A stretch of DNA of 22,636 nucleotides from a virus. The notes below the pieces were generated by a model. It saw nothing but the letters and a program-made list of their open reading frames with translations. It was not told the origin of the DNA and made no database searches. Shown here piece by piece: positions 1 to 6,332 of this stretch. The translations under genes were made by a program, and so were the position numbers. The first letter of the stretch is position 1; each line of letters begins with the position of its first letter. Location: positions 1,445-24,080 of IMG/VR virus record IMGVR_UViG_3300037847_001245. One strand, written 5' to 3'.

Positions 1-139
1 CTTGGCTTGTGTGATTTTTCATTACGCTCGCTTTCTTTTTTTCTTCTTGGCATTGGCTCATTTCAGGAAAGGTTGCTATTTGGTAGAACCTTAGATTGTC
101 TGTATTTAGAAACTGAATAAAGACCAGTACATAAATCAT
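1..139 (-). CDS. Small hydrophobic-start protein, 3' end outside window
   Basis: An open frame of 46 codons starts at ATG 139 and runs off the left edge without a stop. The start overlaps the TGA of the upstream gene by four bases (ATGA), and AGGAG lies nine bases before it. The peptide begins MIYVLVFIQFL, a hydrophobic stretch that could be a short membrane anchor or signal, and continues with a cysteine in SQCQEEKKK. This resembles small phage proteins with a hydrophobic N-terminus and a conserved Cys, but I cannot name a function. The coupled start and ribosome-binding site make it a credible gene rather than chance. Only the N-terminal part is visible. Confidence 0.6.
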   Translation of the reverse strand, partial: MIYVLVFIQFLNTDNLRFYQIATFPEMSQCQEEKKKASVMKNHTSQ

Positions 140-456
140 CTAAAGTAACTCCTAACATCAATCCACCCCATATAATGAAGGTAAGCTGCTGCACCTACAG
201 CAGAGAATATTAGTAATACAACGATACCAACTATAGTAATCATCATCTCTTGTCGTTGTATAGCGTCTCTTCTAGCTTGGGCTTCAGCCTCACGTTTCTC
301 TGCAAGTACCTCTCGTCTTATTTTGAGTAATTCCAAGTATTTGCTCCTGCCATACGTCTGTGTGATCCATTCCTTCAGTTCCTCTTCGGCCTCAGCAGCC
401 TGACGTAACTTAGCCCATCTATCCAATGCCGTAGCATTTGTGCTTTTAGCAGACAC
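136..456 (-). CDS. Phage protein with coiled coil and C-terminal transmembrane segment (start uncertain)
   Basis: From a GTG at 456 this encodes 106 residues: a charged helical region rich in Glu, Ala, Arg and Lys (about residues 12-70), then a hydrophobic segment (MMITIVGIVVLLIFSAVG) and a short tail. I recall a family of phage proteins near the tail hub genes with the same plan and an N-terminus like DPxTxLxxGLxxGxxISSL..FFDATDxAK. That N-terminus is present here upstream of the GTG, in the same frame, back to about base 597, so the real protein is probably about 150 residues. There is no ATG, GTG or TTG in the extension. Function unknown; a membrane role (lysis or DNA delivery) is a guess from the topology and position. 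Confidence 0.7.
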   Translation of the reverse strand: MSAKSTNATALDRWAKLRQAAEAEEELKEWITQTYGRSKYLELLKIRREVLAEKREAEAQARRDAIQRQEMMITIVGIVVLLIFSAVGAAAYLHYMGWIDVRSYFR

Positions 457-597
457 ACCCTTTTGCTGCAGCGTTTTTTTAGCTGCATCAGTTGCATCAA
501 AAAATTTACCTATGTCTTTACTTAAAGAACTGATTGTCCGGCCGGCCGCGAGTCCAGTTTTCAGTCCTGCTAAAATTGTTAAAGGATCGATTTTTAC
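457..597 (-). other. In-frame conserved N-terminal extension lacking a standard start
   Basis: The frame of the 136-456 gene stays open upstream to a TGA at 621-619. From GTA 597 it reads VKIDPLTILAGLKTGL, then AAGRTISSLSKDIGKFFDAT, which matches the N-terminus I remember for this phage family. No ATG, GTG or TTG occurs in this stretch; the nearest ATG (599) is one base out of frame and is the last sense codon of the preceding gene (GGA ATG TAA). Candidates are an ATC, ATT or CTG start, a -1 shift at that ATG, or an indel in the assembly. Confidence 0.6.
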
Positions 598-989
598 ATT
601 CCATCTTGTCGTGTAAACTCAACGGTCTTTTCCAAAATTGCCACCCTAGACTGTAACTTTACAATAGCCATCATATGAGCTGCCATCCCACCGACATCCT
701 CGTGAATTTGATCTATTTCTTCCCAAAGCTCGTTATCGCCATCTTCCAAATCTTCATAAACCTCAGATAATATATCAATTATTTCTTGAAGATCCTCAGA
801 GTTTTTCTCAACATCTCTAATCAGGTTTGTCCTGTCTGTAGCGTTATTCTCTACTGTTAGAACATTTACCGTCTCTTCAAGGTTTTGTATTGTACTAGCT
901 TGCTGTGCAGTCCACCATATAAAACCACCGATCTGGGCAATTACAACCCCGACTACAGCAATACTTACTTTTGGTAGTTTATCACTCAT
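594..989 (-). CDS. Small membrane-anchored acidic coiled-coil protein
   Basis: The 131-residue protein has one N-terminal transmembrane segment (about residues 8-26, VSIAVVGVVIAQIGGFIWW) followed by a polar, strongly acidic helical domain with heptad-like spacing (residues 30-125). This is the topology of a type II inner-membrane protein with a periplasmic coiled coil, as in phage i-spanins (Rz-like). I see no sequence signature that proves it, and no holin or endolysin is in view. It is the first gene after a good sigma70-like promoter. Its last codons (GGA ATG TAA) overlap the extension of the next gene. Hypothetical, with the spanin role an inference from topology only. Confidence 0.75.
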   Translation of the reverse strand: MSDKLPKVSIAVVGVVIAQIGGFIWWTAQQASTIQNLEETVNVLTVENNATDRTNLIRDVEKNSEDLQEIIDILSEVYEDLEDGDNELWEEIDQIHEDVGGMAAHMMAIVKLQSRVAILEKTVEFTRQDGM

Positions 990-1018
990 AACAATATACT
1001 CTCAAAAACTTCTTACAC

Positions 1019-1046
1019 ATTATACTACTATGCCTTAAAAAGTCTA
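1019..1046 (-). promoter_or_regulatory. Sigma70-like promoter for the terminal small-membrane-protein genes
   Basis: In the 59-base gap before the 989-594 gene the minus strand carries TAGACT, a 16-base spacer and a perfect TATAAT (plus-strand ATTATA at 1019-1024; AGTCTA at 1041-1046). It is the longest gap in the window and points towards the membrane-protein genes, so it may give them expression independent of the long structural transcript. Confidence 0.5.
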
Positions 1047-1048
1047 TA

Positions 1049-1567
1049 TTACTGTACACCTCTGTTATCATAAGTATTTTGTGCAAAAGTGGGGTTTTGA
1101 ACATTTGGAGGCCAAGTTGCACTATTACTAGGGTTTACGGGTGTAACTGGAACATAAGCGTTACCATCCGTGTGTGTATAAGTAAGATTAGAAAAGAAGG
1201 TAGCAACAGTGCCGGGGCTTGTTTGTTGACCAGAGTTCCAAGAAGAAGAACTACCAAAATTTCCTTTTACTACATTACCGCCTAGCTTTAAAACAGCATG
1301 TCCAAACCATATAGCCATTGGCAACCCCATAGTGAAAGGGGGAGCATACTGCATTAATAAAAAGTACCCATCACCCGCTATAATTGGACTAGAAGGTGCT
1401 GCGCTTGCTCCATAATAATCTGATATAGAATTTGAAGCGTTTAGACCCTTGCTTATTAAACCTCTGACATCGGTCTCATTTAGAGAAACCGTAGTTCCGC
1501 TTGTACCACCAACTTCAATGTGAATTTGGTTTAAGCTTAACGGAACACCAAAGGAAGGTAGTGTCAT
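1049..1567 (-). CDS. Tail adhesin-like protein with VPLSL...ISDYYG anchor
   Basis: This 172-residue protein starts with a module (about residues 1-53) of the pattern LPxxGVPLSLxxIxxEVGG...VSLNxxDVRGL...NSISDYYG. The same kind of module opens the glycine-rich protein at 5557-4841, and I recall it from fibre and adhesin proteins of many aquatic phages, where it probably attaches the protein to the tail. The rest (residues 60-172) is polar, rich in Ser, Asn, Pro and Thr, with no motif I recognise. The start overlaps the stop of the zinc-ribbon gene by one base (TAATG). Probable minor tail or receptor-binding protein; the role is inferred from the anchor and the context. Confidence 0.75.
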   Translation of the reverse strand: MTLPSFGVPLSLNQIHIEVGGTSGTTVSLNETDVRGLISKGLNASNSISDYYGASAAPSSPIIAGDGYFLLMQYAPPFTMGLPMAIWFGHAVLKLGGNVVKGNFGSSSSWNSGQQTSPGTVATFFSNLTYTHTDGNAYVPVTPVNPSNSATWPPNVQNPTFAQNTYDNRGVQ

Positions 1568-1794
1568 TAGGTAGCGCCACTAATCTTAGCAGGTGCTGTA
1601 ACTGATATTGTAGTTTTTCTTACTTCACTTCCTGTCCAAGGCTCTCCACAATCTGGGCAATCTCCATCAGGGTATGATGCAATCTCTGCAGGTGTATCTA
1701 CCTCGTTTTCACAATTTGCACACTTCACTACATCCGTAGACGAAGAAGGTGACCATTTCGAGCCATCAGGCATATTTATTACTGTATCAGACAT
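1567..1794 (-). CDS. Small zinc-ribbon protein
   Basis: A 75-residue protein with two CxxC knuckles (C25/C28 and C46/C49, in CANC and CPDC), the classic four-cysteine zinc ribbon. The N-terminus (MSDTVINMPDGSKW) and the Thr/Ala-rich C-terminus are not recognisable. It sits between the tail-hub companion gene and an adhesin gene and is coupled to the latter by TAATG. A zinc-bound structural clip in the virion or a small nucleic-acid-binding protein are both possible; nothing in the sequence decides. Confidence 0.75.
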   Translation of the reverse strand: MSDTVINMPDGSKWSPSSSTDVVKCANCENEVDTPAEIASYPDGDCPDCGEPWTGSEVRKTTISVTAPAKISGAT

Positions 1795-1803
1795 AACAAT
1801 TCC

Positions 1804-2355
1804 TTATATTACAATAGTTACTGTACCCACACCAGAAGTAGCAGATGCAGCGGTTCCAGTAAAAGAGTACGCAAATGCAGTAGTTACTGCCCCAACGCCA
1901 GAAGTAGCGGCGGCGGCTGTACCTGTAATACTATAAACAGCAACAGCATTAGCGCCTCCAACCTGACCATCTGCCATAAAATGGATAACATCATCTATCT
2001 CTGCAGAAGCATCAAAGGTTATAACCTGACCCACCTGTCCCGTACCTGATCTAAAGTACTCAATACTCACTGGCACATCTATATTAGGGTCAATAACAAT
2101 CCTTACTTCACCTGTGGAAAGCATCCACATATCGCCGGGCTGAAGACCTGCATTATAAGCTTCTACGTTATTAGCAAACTGCTTTATGCCCCCACCTTCA
2201 GGTTTTAAATTTAACTCGTTAGCTGTTACCTTTCCGGGGTTTGTTAACTGCTCTTGGAAAAGGGAAAAAGCTCTAACCACTTCACGCATGTAGTTTTGGT
2301 CGTATTCTTTTGGTGGTACGGCAAAGAAATACCGTGGGAGCGGGTTATCTGCCAT
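1804..2355 (-). CDS. Tail-hub companion structural protein with SFTGTAASATSGVG repeats
   Basis: The N-terminal half of this 183-residue protein (MADNPLPRYFFAVPPKEYDQNYMREVVRAF...) matches a family I remember next to gp10-like tail hub genes in marine phages; about residues 15-110 form its conserved core. The C-terminus carries two copies of a beta-type repeat, YS(I/F)TGTAA(A/S)ATSGVG(A/T)VT (about residues 138-183), similar in style to the 22-residue repeat of the 7823-6333 protein. It is coupled to the gp10-like gene by TAATG. Probably a structural tail component; exact role unknown. Confidence 0.75.
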   Translation of the reverse strand: MADNPLPRYFFAVPPKEYDQNYMREVVRAFSLFQEQLTNPGKVTANELNLKPEGGGIKQFANNVEAYNAGLQPGDMWMLSTGEVRIVIDPNIDVPVSIEYFRSGTGQVGQVITFDASAEIDDVIHFMADGQVGGANAVAVYSITGTAAAATSGVGAVTTAFAYSFTGTAASATSGVGTVTIVI

Positions 2356-4274
2356 TATCTTTTCCCGTCAGGTCTAATATCAAGTCTATTTAGACCTAAT
2401 CTCCATGTTGTGCCTGTTTGAGAAGATTGCACTTTTAAAGCAATGGCTCTGCCTCTAACTCTAAGATCTACTTTCTCTGTATACTGCTCTATAGGAACAG
2501 AGGAAGATTTAACAATATTTGCTGTGTCAGAGCTAACCTGCAGACCGCCATTATAGTTAAAAGCGTCTATGGTATAATCTACTGTCGGTGCAGCATTAGT
2601 GCTGTTTCTAAAAGTTACATCAGGTATTAGCTTTCGAACATAGCTAAAGACCTCACCATCTCCTAAATCTATGGGAGCAGATTGCACAAAAGCATTGATT
2701 GCAGTTGGCGTTGGAGTGCTTTGGTCATCATGCCCAAACTCGTGGAAATAAAGTTTACCATCTGTCCCCGCTGCTATTGGGTAATCGTCTACACCCATAT
2801 CTATCCATGCGGTTCTGTCTAAAGTACCATAATACCAAATGTCTTGGTTGTAATTATAGACAACGTACTTATCAATGTTATCACTTTCTAACGATGGATA
2901 GAACCACCATATTTCACCGTAGCCAGAGTTTACACCAACAAATATTTTTTCTGACTGCTCATTATTAATATCTGTAAGTACCTTCTCTTTTACTGTGCAA
3001 TTAAGTTGAGCGACATTACCTGAGTACACATAAAATTGATCAACACCCATCCAATATACATTATCACCTATAGCAACAGCAGAGTTAGGGCTTCTAATAC
3101 TTAAATTCTCTGAAACCCTGTTTATACCAAAAGTAAAAGGTGGGCCTATAAACTGCATAGAGTGTAGACCTTGGTCTGTAAAAATTAGTATCTCTTGTCT
3201 TGTCTCAACCGCTTGCACTATGGCTGTACCAGAACCTATACGGAGATCCCCTGCTGTATTAGTAGTTAAAGGTGTCCAATTCGCAGGATTTTCTTGATCT
3301 GAAAATCTAATAAGAAGAGGGTCTTGTACGTTAGATCCAAGCGGGTTGCAGCCAAAAGCTATAACGTGCCTATCAATATCTGACACCATAACCTGTTTTG
3401 CTACTAAAGGTGTGTTGCTCGCACTTGTAAGGGCTGATAAGTATACACCTCTCTGAGAAACACTGCCAGATGTGTCCCAGTAGAATATTGGCCCATCTCG
3501 TACACAAAAAATAAGGTCTTCACCAAAAGTATCATGTTGCCATAATCTTAATGTCTCTGCCAAAACATTGACTGAAGCTCTTGAGTTCCAAGCGCCTCTA
3601 GACCATGTACCTGCACCCCAACCATTGCCAAATGTAGATGTATCCACACCAGACTGCACTTGATAAGCGCCTACTGTATTTGAGCCGCCAGTGTTTGTAT
3701 CTCCTGATGTCGCTGATACATATGCTGCAGCATCATTTATAACCCCACCATCATAATATTGGTTTACGTCTGTATTTGCTGTCCTAGCATTTATCGTATA
3801 AGTGCTGTTTGTAGCTGTTTGTATTTGATATTCTTGATTTAAAACATCTGCTGTTATTGCTCCTCCAAGGCCAACAGCCCCACTAAACGTAACAAAATCA
3901 CCTAGTTTAGCTTCATGGTTTGTATCTGTCACAGTTATAACATGACTACCAGTTGTGGCAGAAAAAGTTACATCTCCCGCTGCGGTTGTGTTTCTTATTG
4001 GTGTAATGTCATAAAAGACCCCACCGTCTTCTATGTAGTATTTAAGGTGCGTACCCACCCCTACCAATCTATCTGATTCTAACGTCAACCAAGGCTTTAA
4101 TGCACGGCAAGAACCTATAAACTGATTTTCACCTTTAGCAGCCCAACCACCTATTTTTTCTGGGTAACCTTCTCTGAACCGTATCTTATCCCCATCACTC
4201 CAACCGTTTTCATTGGCGTAATCAGGAAGCTCCGAGTTTATTCCGGGCCTAAATTCCATTTTTTGTAATACCAT
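2355..4274 (-). CDS. P22 gp10-like tail hub / packaged-DNA stabilization protein
   Basis: The 639-residue product begins with the family hallmark QKMEFRPGINSELPDYANENGW...DGDKIRFREGYPEKIGGW and continues with repeated beta-strand segments, including LLIRFSDQENPANWTP and the hydrophobic EILIFTDQGLHSMQFIG region. This is the pattern of phage tail hub proteins related to P22 gp10, which close the head-tail channel below the connector and bind the tail spikes. P22 gp10 is shorter (about 470 residues); here Ser/Thr/Gly-rich inserts near residues 95-220 account for part of the difference. Start chosen at 4274, where GAGGG lies seven bases upstream; a second Met at residue 6 has no ribosome-binding site. 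Confidence 0.85.
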   Translation of the reverse strand: MVLQKMEFRPGINSELPDYANENGWSDGDKIRFREGYPEKIGGWAAKGENQFIGSCRALKPWLTLESDRLVGVGTHLKYYIEDGGVFYDITPIRNTTAAGDVTFSATTGSHVITVTDTNHEAKLGDFVTFSGAVGLGGAITADVLNQEYQIQTATNSTYTINARTANTDVNQYYDGGVINDAAAYVSATSGDTNTGGSNTVGAYQVQSGVDTSTFGNGWGAGTWSRGAWNSRASVNVLAETLRLWQHDTFGEDLIFCVRDGPIFYWDTSGSVSQRGVYLSALTSASNTPLVAKQVMVSDIDRHVIAFGCNPLGSNVQDPLLIRFSDQENPANWTPLTTNTAGDLRIGSGTAIVQAVETRQEILIFTDQGLHSMQFIGPPFTFGINRVSENLSIRSPNSAVAIGDNVYWMGVDQFYVYSGNVAQLNCTVKEKVLTDINNEQSEKIFVGVNSGYGEIWWFYPSLESDNIDKYVVYNYNQDIWYYGTLDRTAWIDMGVDDYPIAAGTDGKLYFHEFGHDDQSTPTPTAINAFVQSAPIDLGDGEVFSYVRKLIPDVTFRNSTNAAPTVDYTIDAFNYNGGLQVSSDTANIVKSSSVPIEQYTEKVDLRVRGRAIALKVQSSQTGTTWRLGLNRLDIRPDGKR

Positions 4275-4284
4275 TTAAAAACCC

Positions 4285-4833
4285 TCAATAAGCGGCTACT
4301 TTTATATAGCTTTGATCCTTACCTTCTCTCTTAGAATATACTAGTATAAAATTATTATCTGAAGCAATCTTTTCTAAACTATCGGCTAATGAACTACTTC
4401 CGCCCCAGTCGGCTCTGGATGCAACAACTTCAACTTCATCTATAGATATTTCAGTGCCATCAGATTCATACCTATCGATCAATGCATCGGTAGTATCAGT
4501 TTTTTTGTAGTTTTTCTTTTGGACTACTTTGTTATCGCTAGAAAAGTAATAACCTATTATATGCTCTTCACTGGAATGAGAATTGAGATATATTCTAACT
4601 TTATCAGTTCCAATACTACTTAGATCTACTCCATACCTAGTTGTATTGTATATTTCTGGAGGCAAGTCACCGACTAAATCTCTAAGGGTCTGCCTATTAT
4701 CAACCACTAAAGTTACGCTTTCGACACCGTCTCTATAACAATAAATGAGTTCTGTTGTTTTATTTAGAATTGCTGAATCTAACTCGTTTGTGGACGGATG
4801 AAGATGAGCAAATAATTTTCCTATATAAGACAT
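4285..4833 (-). CDS. Hypothetical protein, 182 residues
   Basis: I do not recognise this protein. It starts MSYIGKLFAHLHPSTNEL and looks like a mixed alpha/beta soluble protein: alternating hydrophobic strands (ELIYCYRDGVESVTLVVDN), an acidic middle (residues 110-150) and a predicted helix near SLADSLEKIASDN, ending in a basic KREGKDQSYIKVAAY. It lacks the Gly/Ser/Thr-rich composition of the fibre genes around it. It lies between a glycine-rich adhesin and the gp10-like hub gene with seven- and ten-base gaps, so it is in the same transcript. It could be an accessory or anti-host protein as easily as a virion protein. Confidence 0.7.
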   Translation of the reverse strand: MSYIGKLFAHLHPSTNELDSAILNKTTELIYCYRDGVESVTLVVDNRQTLRDLVGDLPPEIYNTTRYGVDLSSIGTDKVRIYLNSHSSEEHIIGYYFSSDNKVVQKKNYKKTDTTDALIDRYESDGTEISIDEVEVVASRADWGGSSSLADSLEKIASDNNFILVYSKREGKDQSYIKVAAY

Positions 4834-4840
4834 TTTTATC

Positions 4841-5557
4841 CTAACTACTTAATGTCAAAGTTCCACTGGATGTAAAAGGATACACGTTGCCACCAACTGT
4901 AATTCTTGCATAACCTGCCGCTCCGTTACCACCTGCGTGGTTGCCCCCAGTGCCTCCTGCACCTGCAGCTCCAATAGTTATCGTAATAGTAGTTCCGCTT
5001 ACAACTTCTCGTGTTCCTGTATACCTAGTCGCAGCAGCTCCACCTTCTCCTTTACCTCCTGAGCTATCGAATTTGTTAGGAGAATCTCCACCACCACCTG
5101 AACCACCTGCGCCATAATGAGTTGATACCGCTGATGCCCCTGCAACGCCGTTAGCAGTTTGCCCCGGCCCTACGCCATAATAAGAATCTCCACCCTCACT
5201 ACCTACGCCTGTACTCCAAGAAATAACAGCGTGTCTTCCGCCTTGTCCTCCAGATGCAGTTACTGTGGTCATACCAGACCCTGTAATCGAAGAAGTTCCT
5301 CCACTCCCCGCTCTAGCAGTAGAGCCGTAACCATCTTCTAGGCCATAGCCACCACCTCCGCCACCACCTATAATTTCGTAGCTAAAAGTAACAGTATTTG
5401 CTGTGCCGTAAAAATCACTTATAGAAATAGGATTACCATCAGCAGGTACACCAGAAGCAGCAGAAAAGTATTCAGACAAACCTATTGGGTTAGACCCACC
5501 AAACTCATCTTGGATATCATCTAAACTTAACGGAACTCCTGCGTTTGGTAAGCCCAT
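4841..5557 (-). CDS. Glycine-rich tail adhesin with VPLSL...ISISDFYG anchor
   Basis: The 238-residue product has an N-terminal anchor (about residues 1-51: AGVPLSLDDIQDEFGG..PIGLSEYF...PISISDFYG) followed by a long glycine-rich region with runs such as IGGGGGGGYG, GAGGSGGGG and GAAGAGGTGG, closing with YPFTSSGTLTLSS. Glycine-rich sandwiches of this type form the distal receptor-binding parts of several phage adhesins (the polyglycine packing of T-even gp38 is the best-known comparison). The anchor is shared with the 1567-1049 protein. Its start overlaps the stop of the preceding fibre gene by one base (TAATG), so the two are probably made together, as fibre and tip. Confidence 0.8.
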   Translation of the reverse strand: MGLPNAGVPLSLDDIQDEFGGSNPIGLSEYFSAASGVPADGNPISISDFYGTANTVTFSYEIIGGGGGGGYGLEDGYGSTARAGSGGTSSITGSGMTTVTASGGQGGRHAVISWSTGVGSEGGDSYYGVGPGQTANGVAGASAVSTHYGAGGSGGGGDSPNKFDSSGGKGEGGAAATRYTGTREVVSGTTITITIGAAGAGGTGGNHAGGNGAAGYARITVGGNVYPFTSSGTLTLSS

Positions 5558-6294
5558 TACGGTGATCCATATGCTGTCACATCATTTGCAGCGACTACTG
5601 CGCCAGAAGAGTTTATGCTAAACTTAGCAGATCCATTATAGTAAAAAACTAATTTACCACCTGCCTCATCTATAGTCCACGCCCCAAAATCTACCAATCC
5701 TGCTTGAACCTCACCACTATCTCCGTAGATAACGGCTTTTTGATTAACCACAGTATTTTTTACCGCTCCGTCTAAAAGATCTAGATCAGCGGCTTCTAAG
5801 CTAACGCTTATACCATCAAGCACATTAAGTTCTGCAGCGGTTGATGTTATGGCAACTCCATTTTGTTTTAGTTGTCCTAGCTGCGTGTTAGAGGATAGGT
5901 TTACAACATTGTTGTTACCATCAGCATATATGATTGCAAAAGACCCAGTAGTTACATTTGCTGTAGTTGCCCCAGAACCCTGAGATAGGGTAACTGTTTG
6001 GTTTGTATCGTTCTTTACATAGTAAACTTTTTGTGCGTCTGAGGGCAGTATGGTGATAGTATGAGCTGCAGCTAGAGTACCTGTACAAATTAAAACTTTA
6101 TACTGACCATCCGATGTGCTTCCGTTATTCGTGGTAAGGTTACTAGAAGTGCCTACCAGAGATAAACTAACAACACCGTTGATCGCACGGTCTATAATAT
6201 CACTATTTGTATTTACGGTTATGCCCCAAGAACCAGATTGCTCACCAGAAGCGGGCTTCTCTATCCCCGTGTTTGTTGTAAATGTACTAGGCAT
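5557..6294 (-). CDS. Tail fibre protein of the marine phage type, no chaperone domain
   Basis: The 245-residue product begins MPSTFTTNTGIEKPASGEQSGSW followed by GITVNTNSDIIDRAINGVV, an N-terminus I know from many marine phage tail fibres. It continues through VYYVKNDTNQTVTLSQGSG and FAIIYADGNNNVVNL, then has AITSTAAELNVLDGI, a typical fibre-shaft motif. It ends NSSGAVVAANDVTAYGSP. In homologues I recall, a segment like this leads directly into a C-terminal S74 chaperone domain; here a stop follows. A palindromic element and a ribosome-binding site (AGGAG) precede the ATG, and the glycine-rich adhesin follows by TAATG. Confidence 0.85.
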   Translation of the reverse strand: MPSTFTTNTGIEKPASGEQSGSWGITVNTNSDIIDRAINGVVSLSLVGTSSNLTTNNGSTSDGQYKVLICTGTLAAAHTITILPSDAQKVYYVKNDTNQTVTLSQGSGATTANVTTGSFAIIYADGNNNVVNLSSNTQLGQLKQNGVAITSTAAELNVLDGISVSLEAADLDLLDGAVKNTVVNQKAVIYGDSGEVQAGLVDFGAWTIDEAGGKLVFYYNGSAKFSINSSGAVVAANDVTAYGSP

Positions 6295-6307
6295 TTTATG
6301 CTCCTAT

Positions 6308-6330
6308 AAAAAGTTCAATTGAACTTATTT
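6308..6330. repeat. Palindromic intergenic element, copy 1
   Basis: A perfect 16-base palindrome, AAGTTCAATTGAACTT (6311-6326), lies in the 38-base gap upstream of the 6294 fibre start. Including flanks, 23 bases (6308-6330) are identical to the copy at 19034-19056. In the transcript the palindrome is followed by a short U-run and then by the ribosome-binding site AGGAG, so it could be a weak hairpin, an RNA-processing site or an operator. Confidence 0.7.
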
Positions 6331-6332
6331 CT

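Noticed and set aside
6308-6330. Palindrome as a strong intrinsic terminator
   Set aside because: The stem is only about six A/T-rich base pairs and genes continue directly on the same strand, so strong termination is unlikely.
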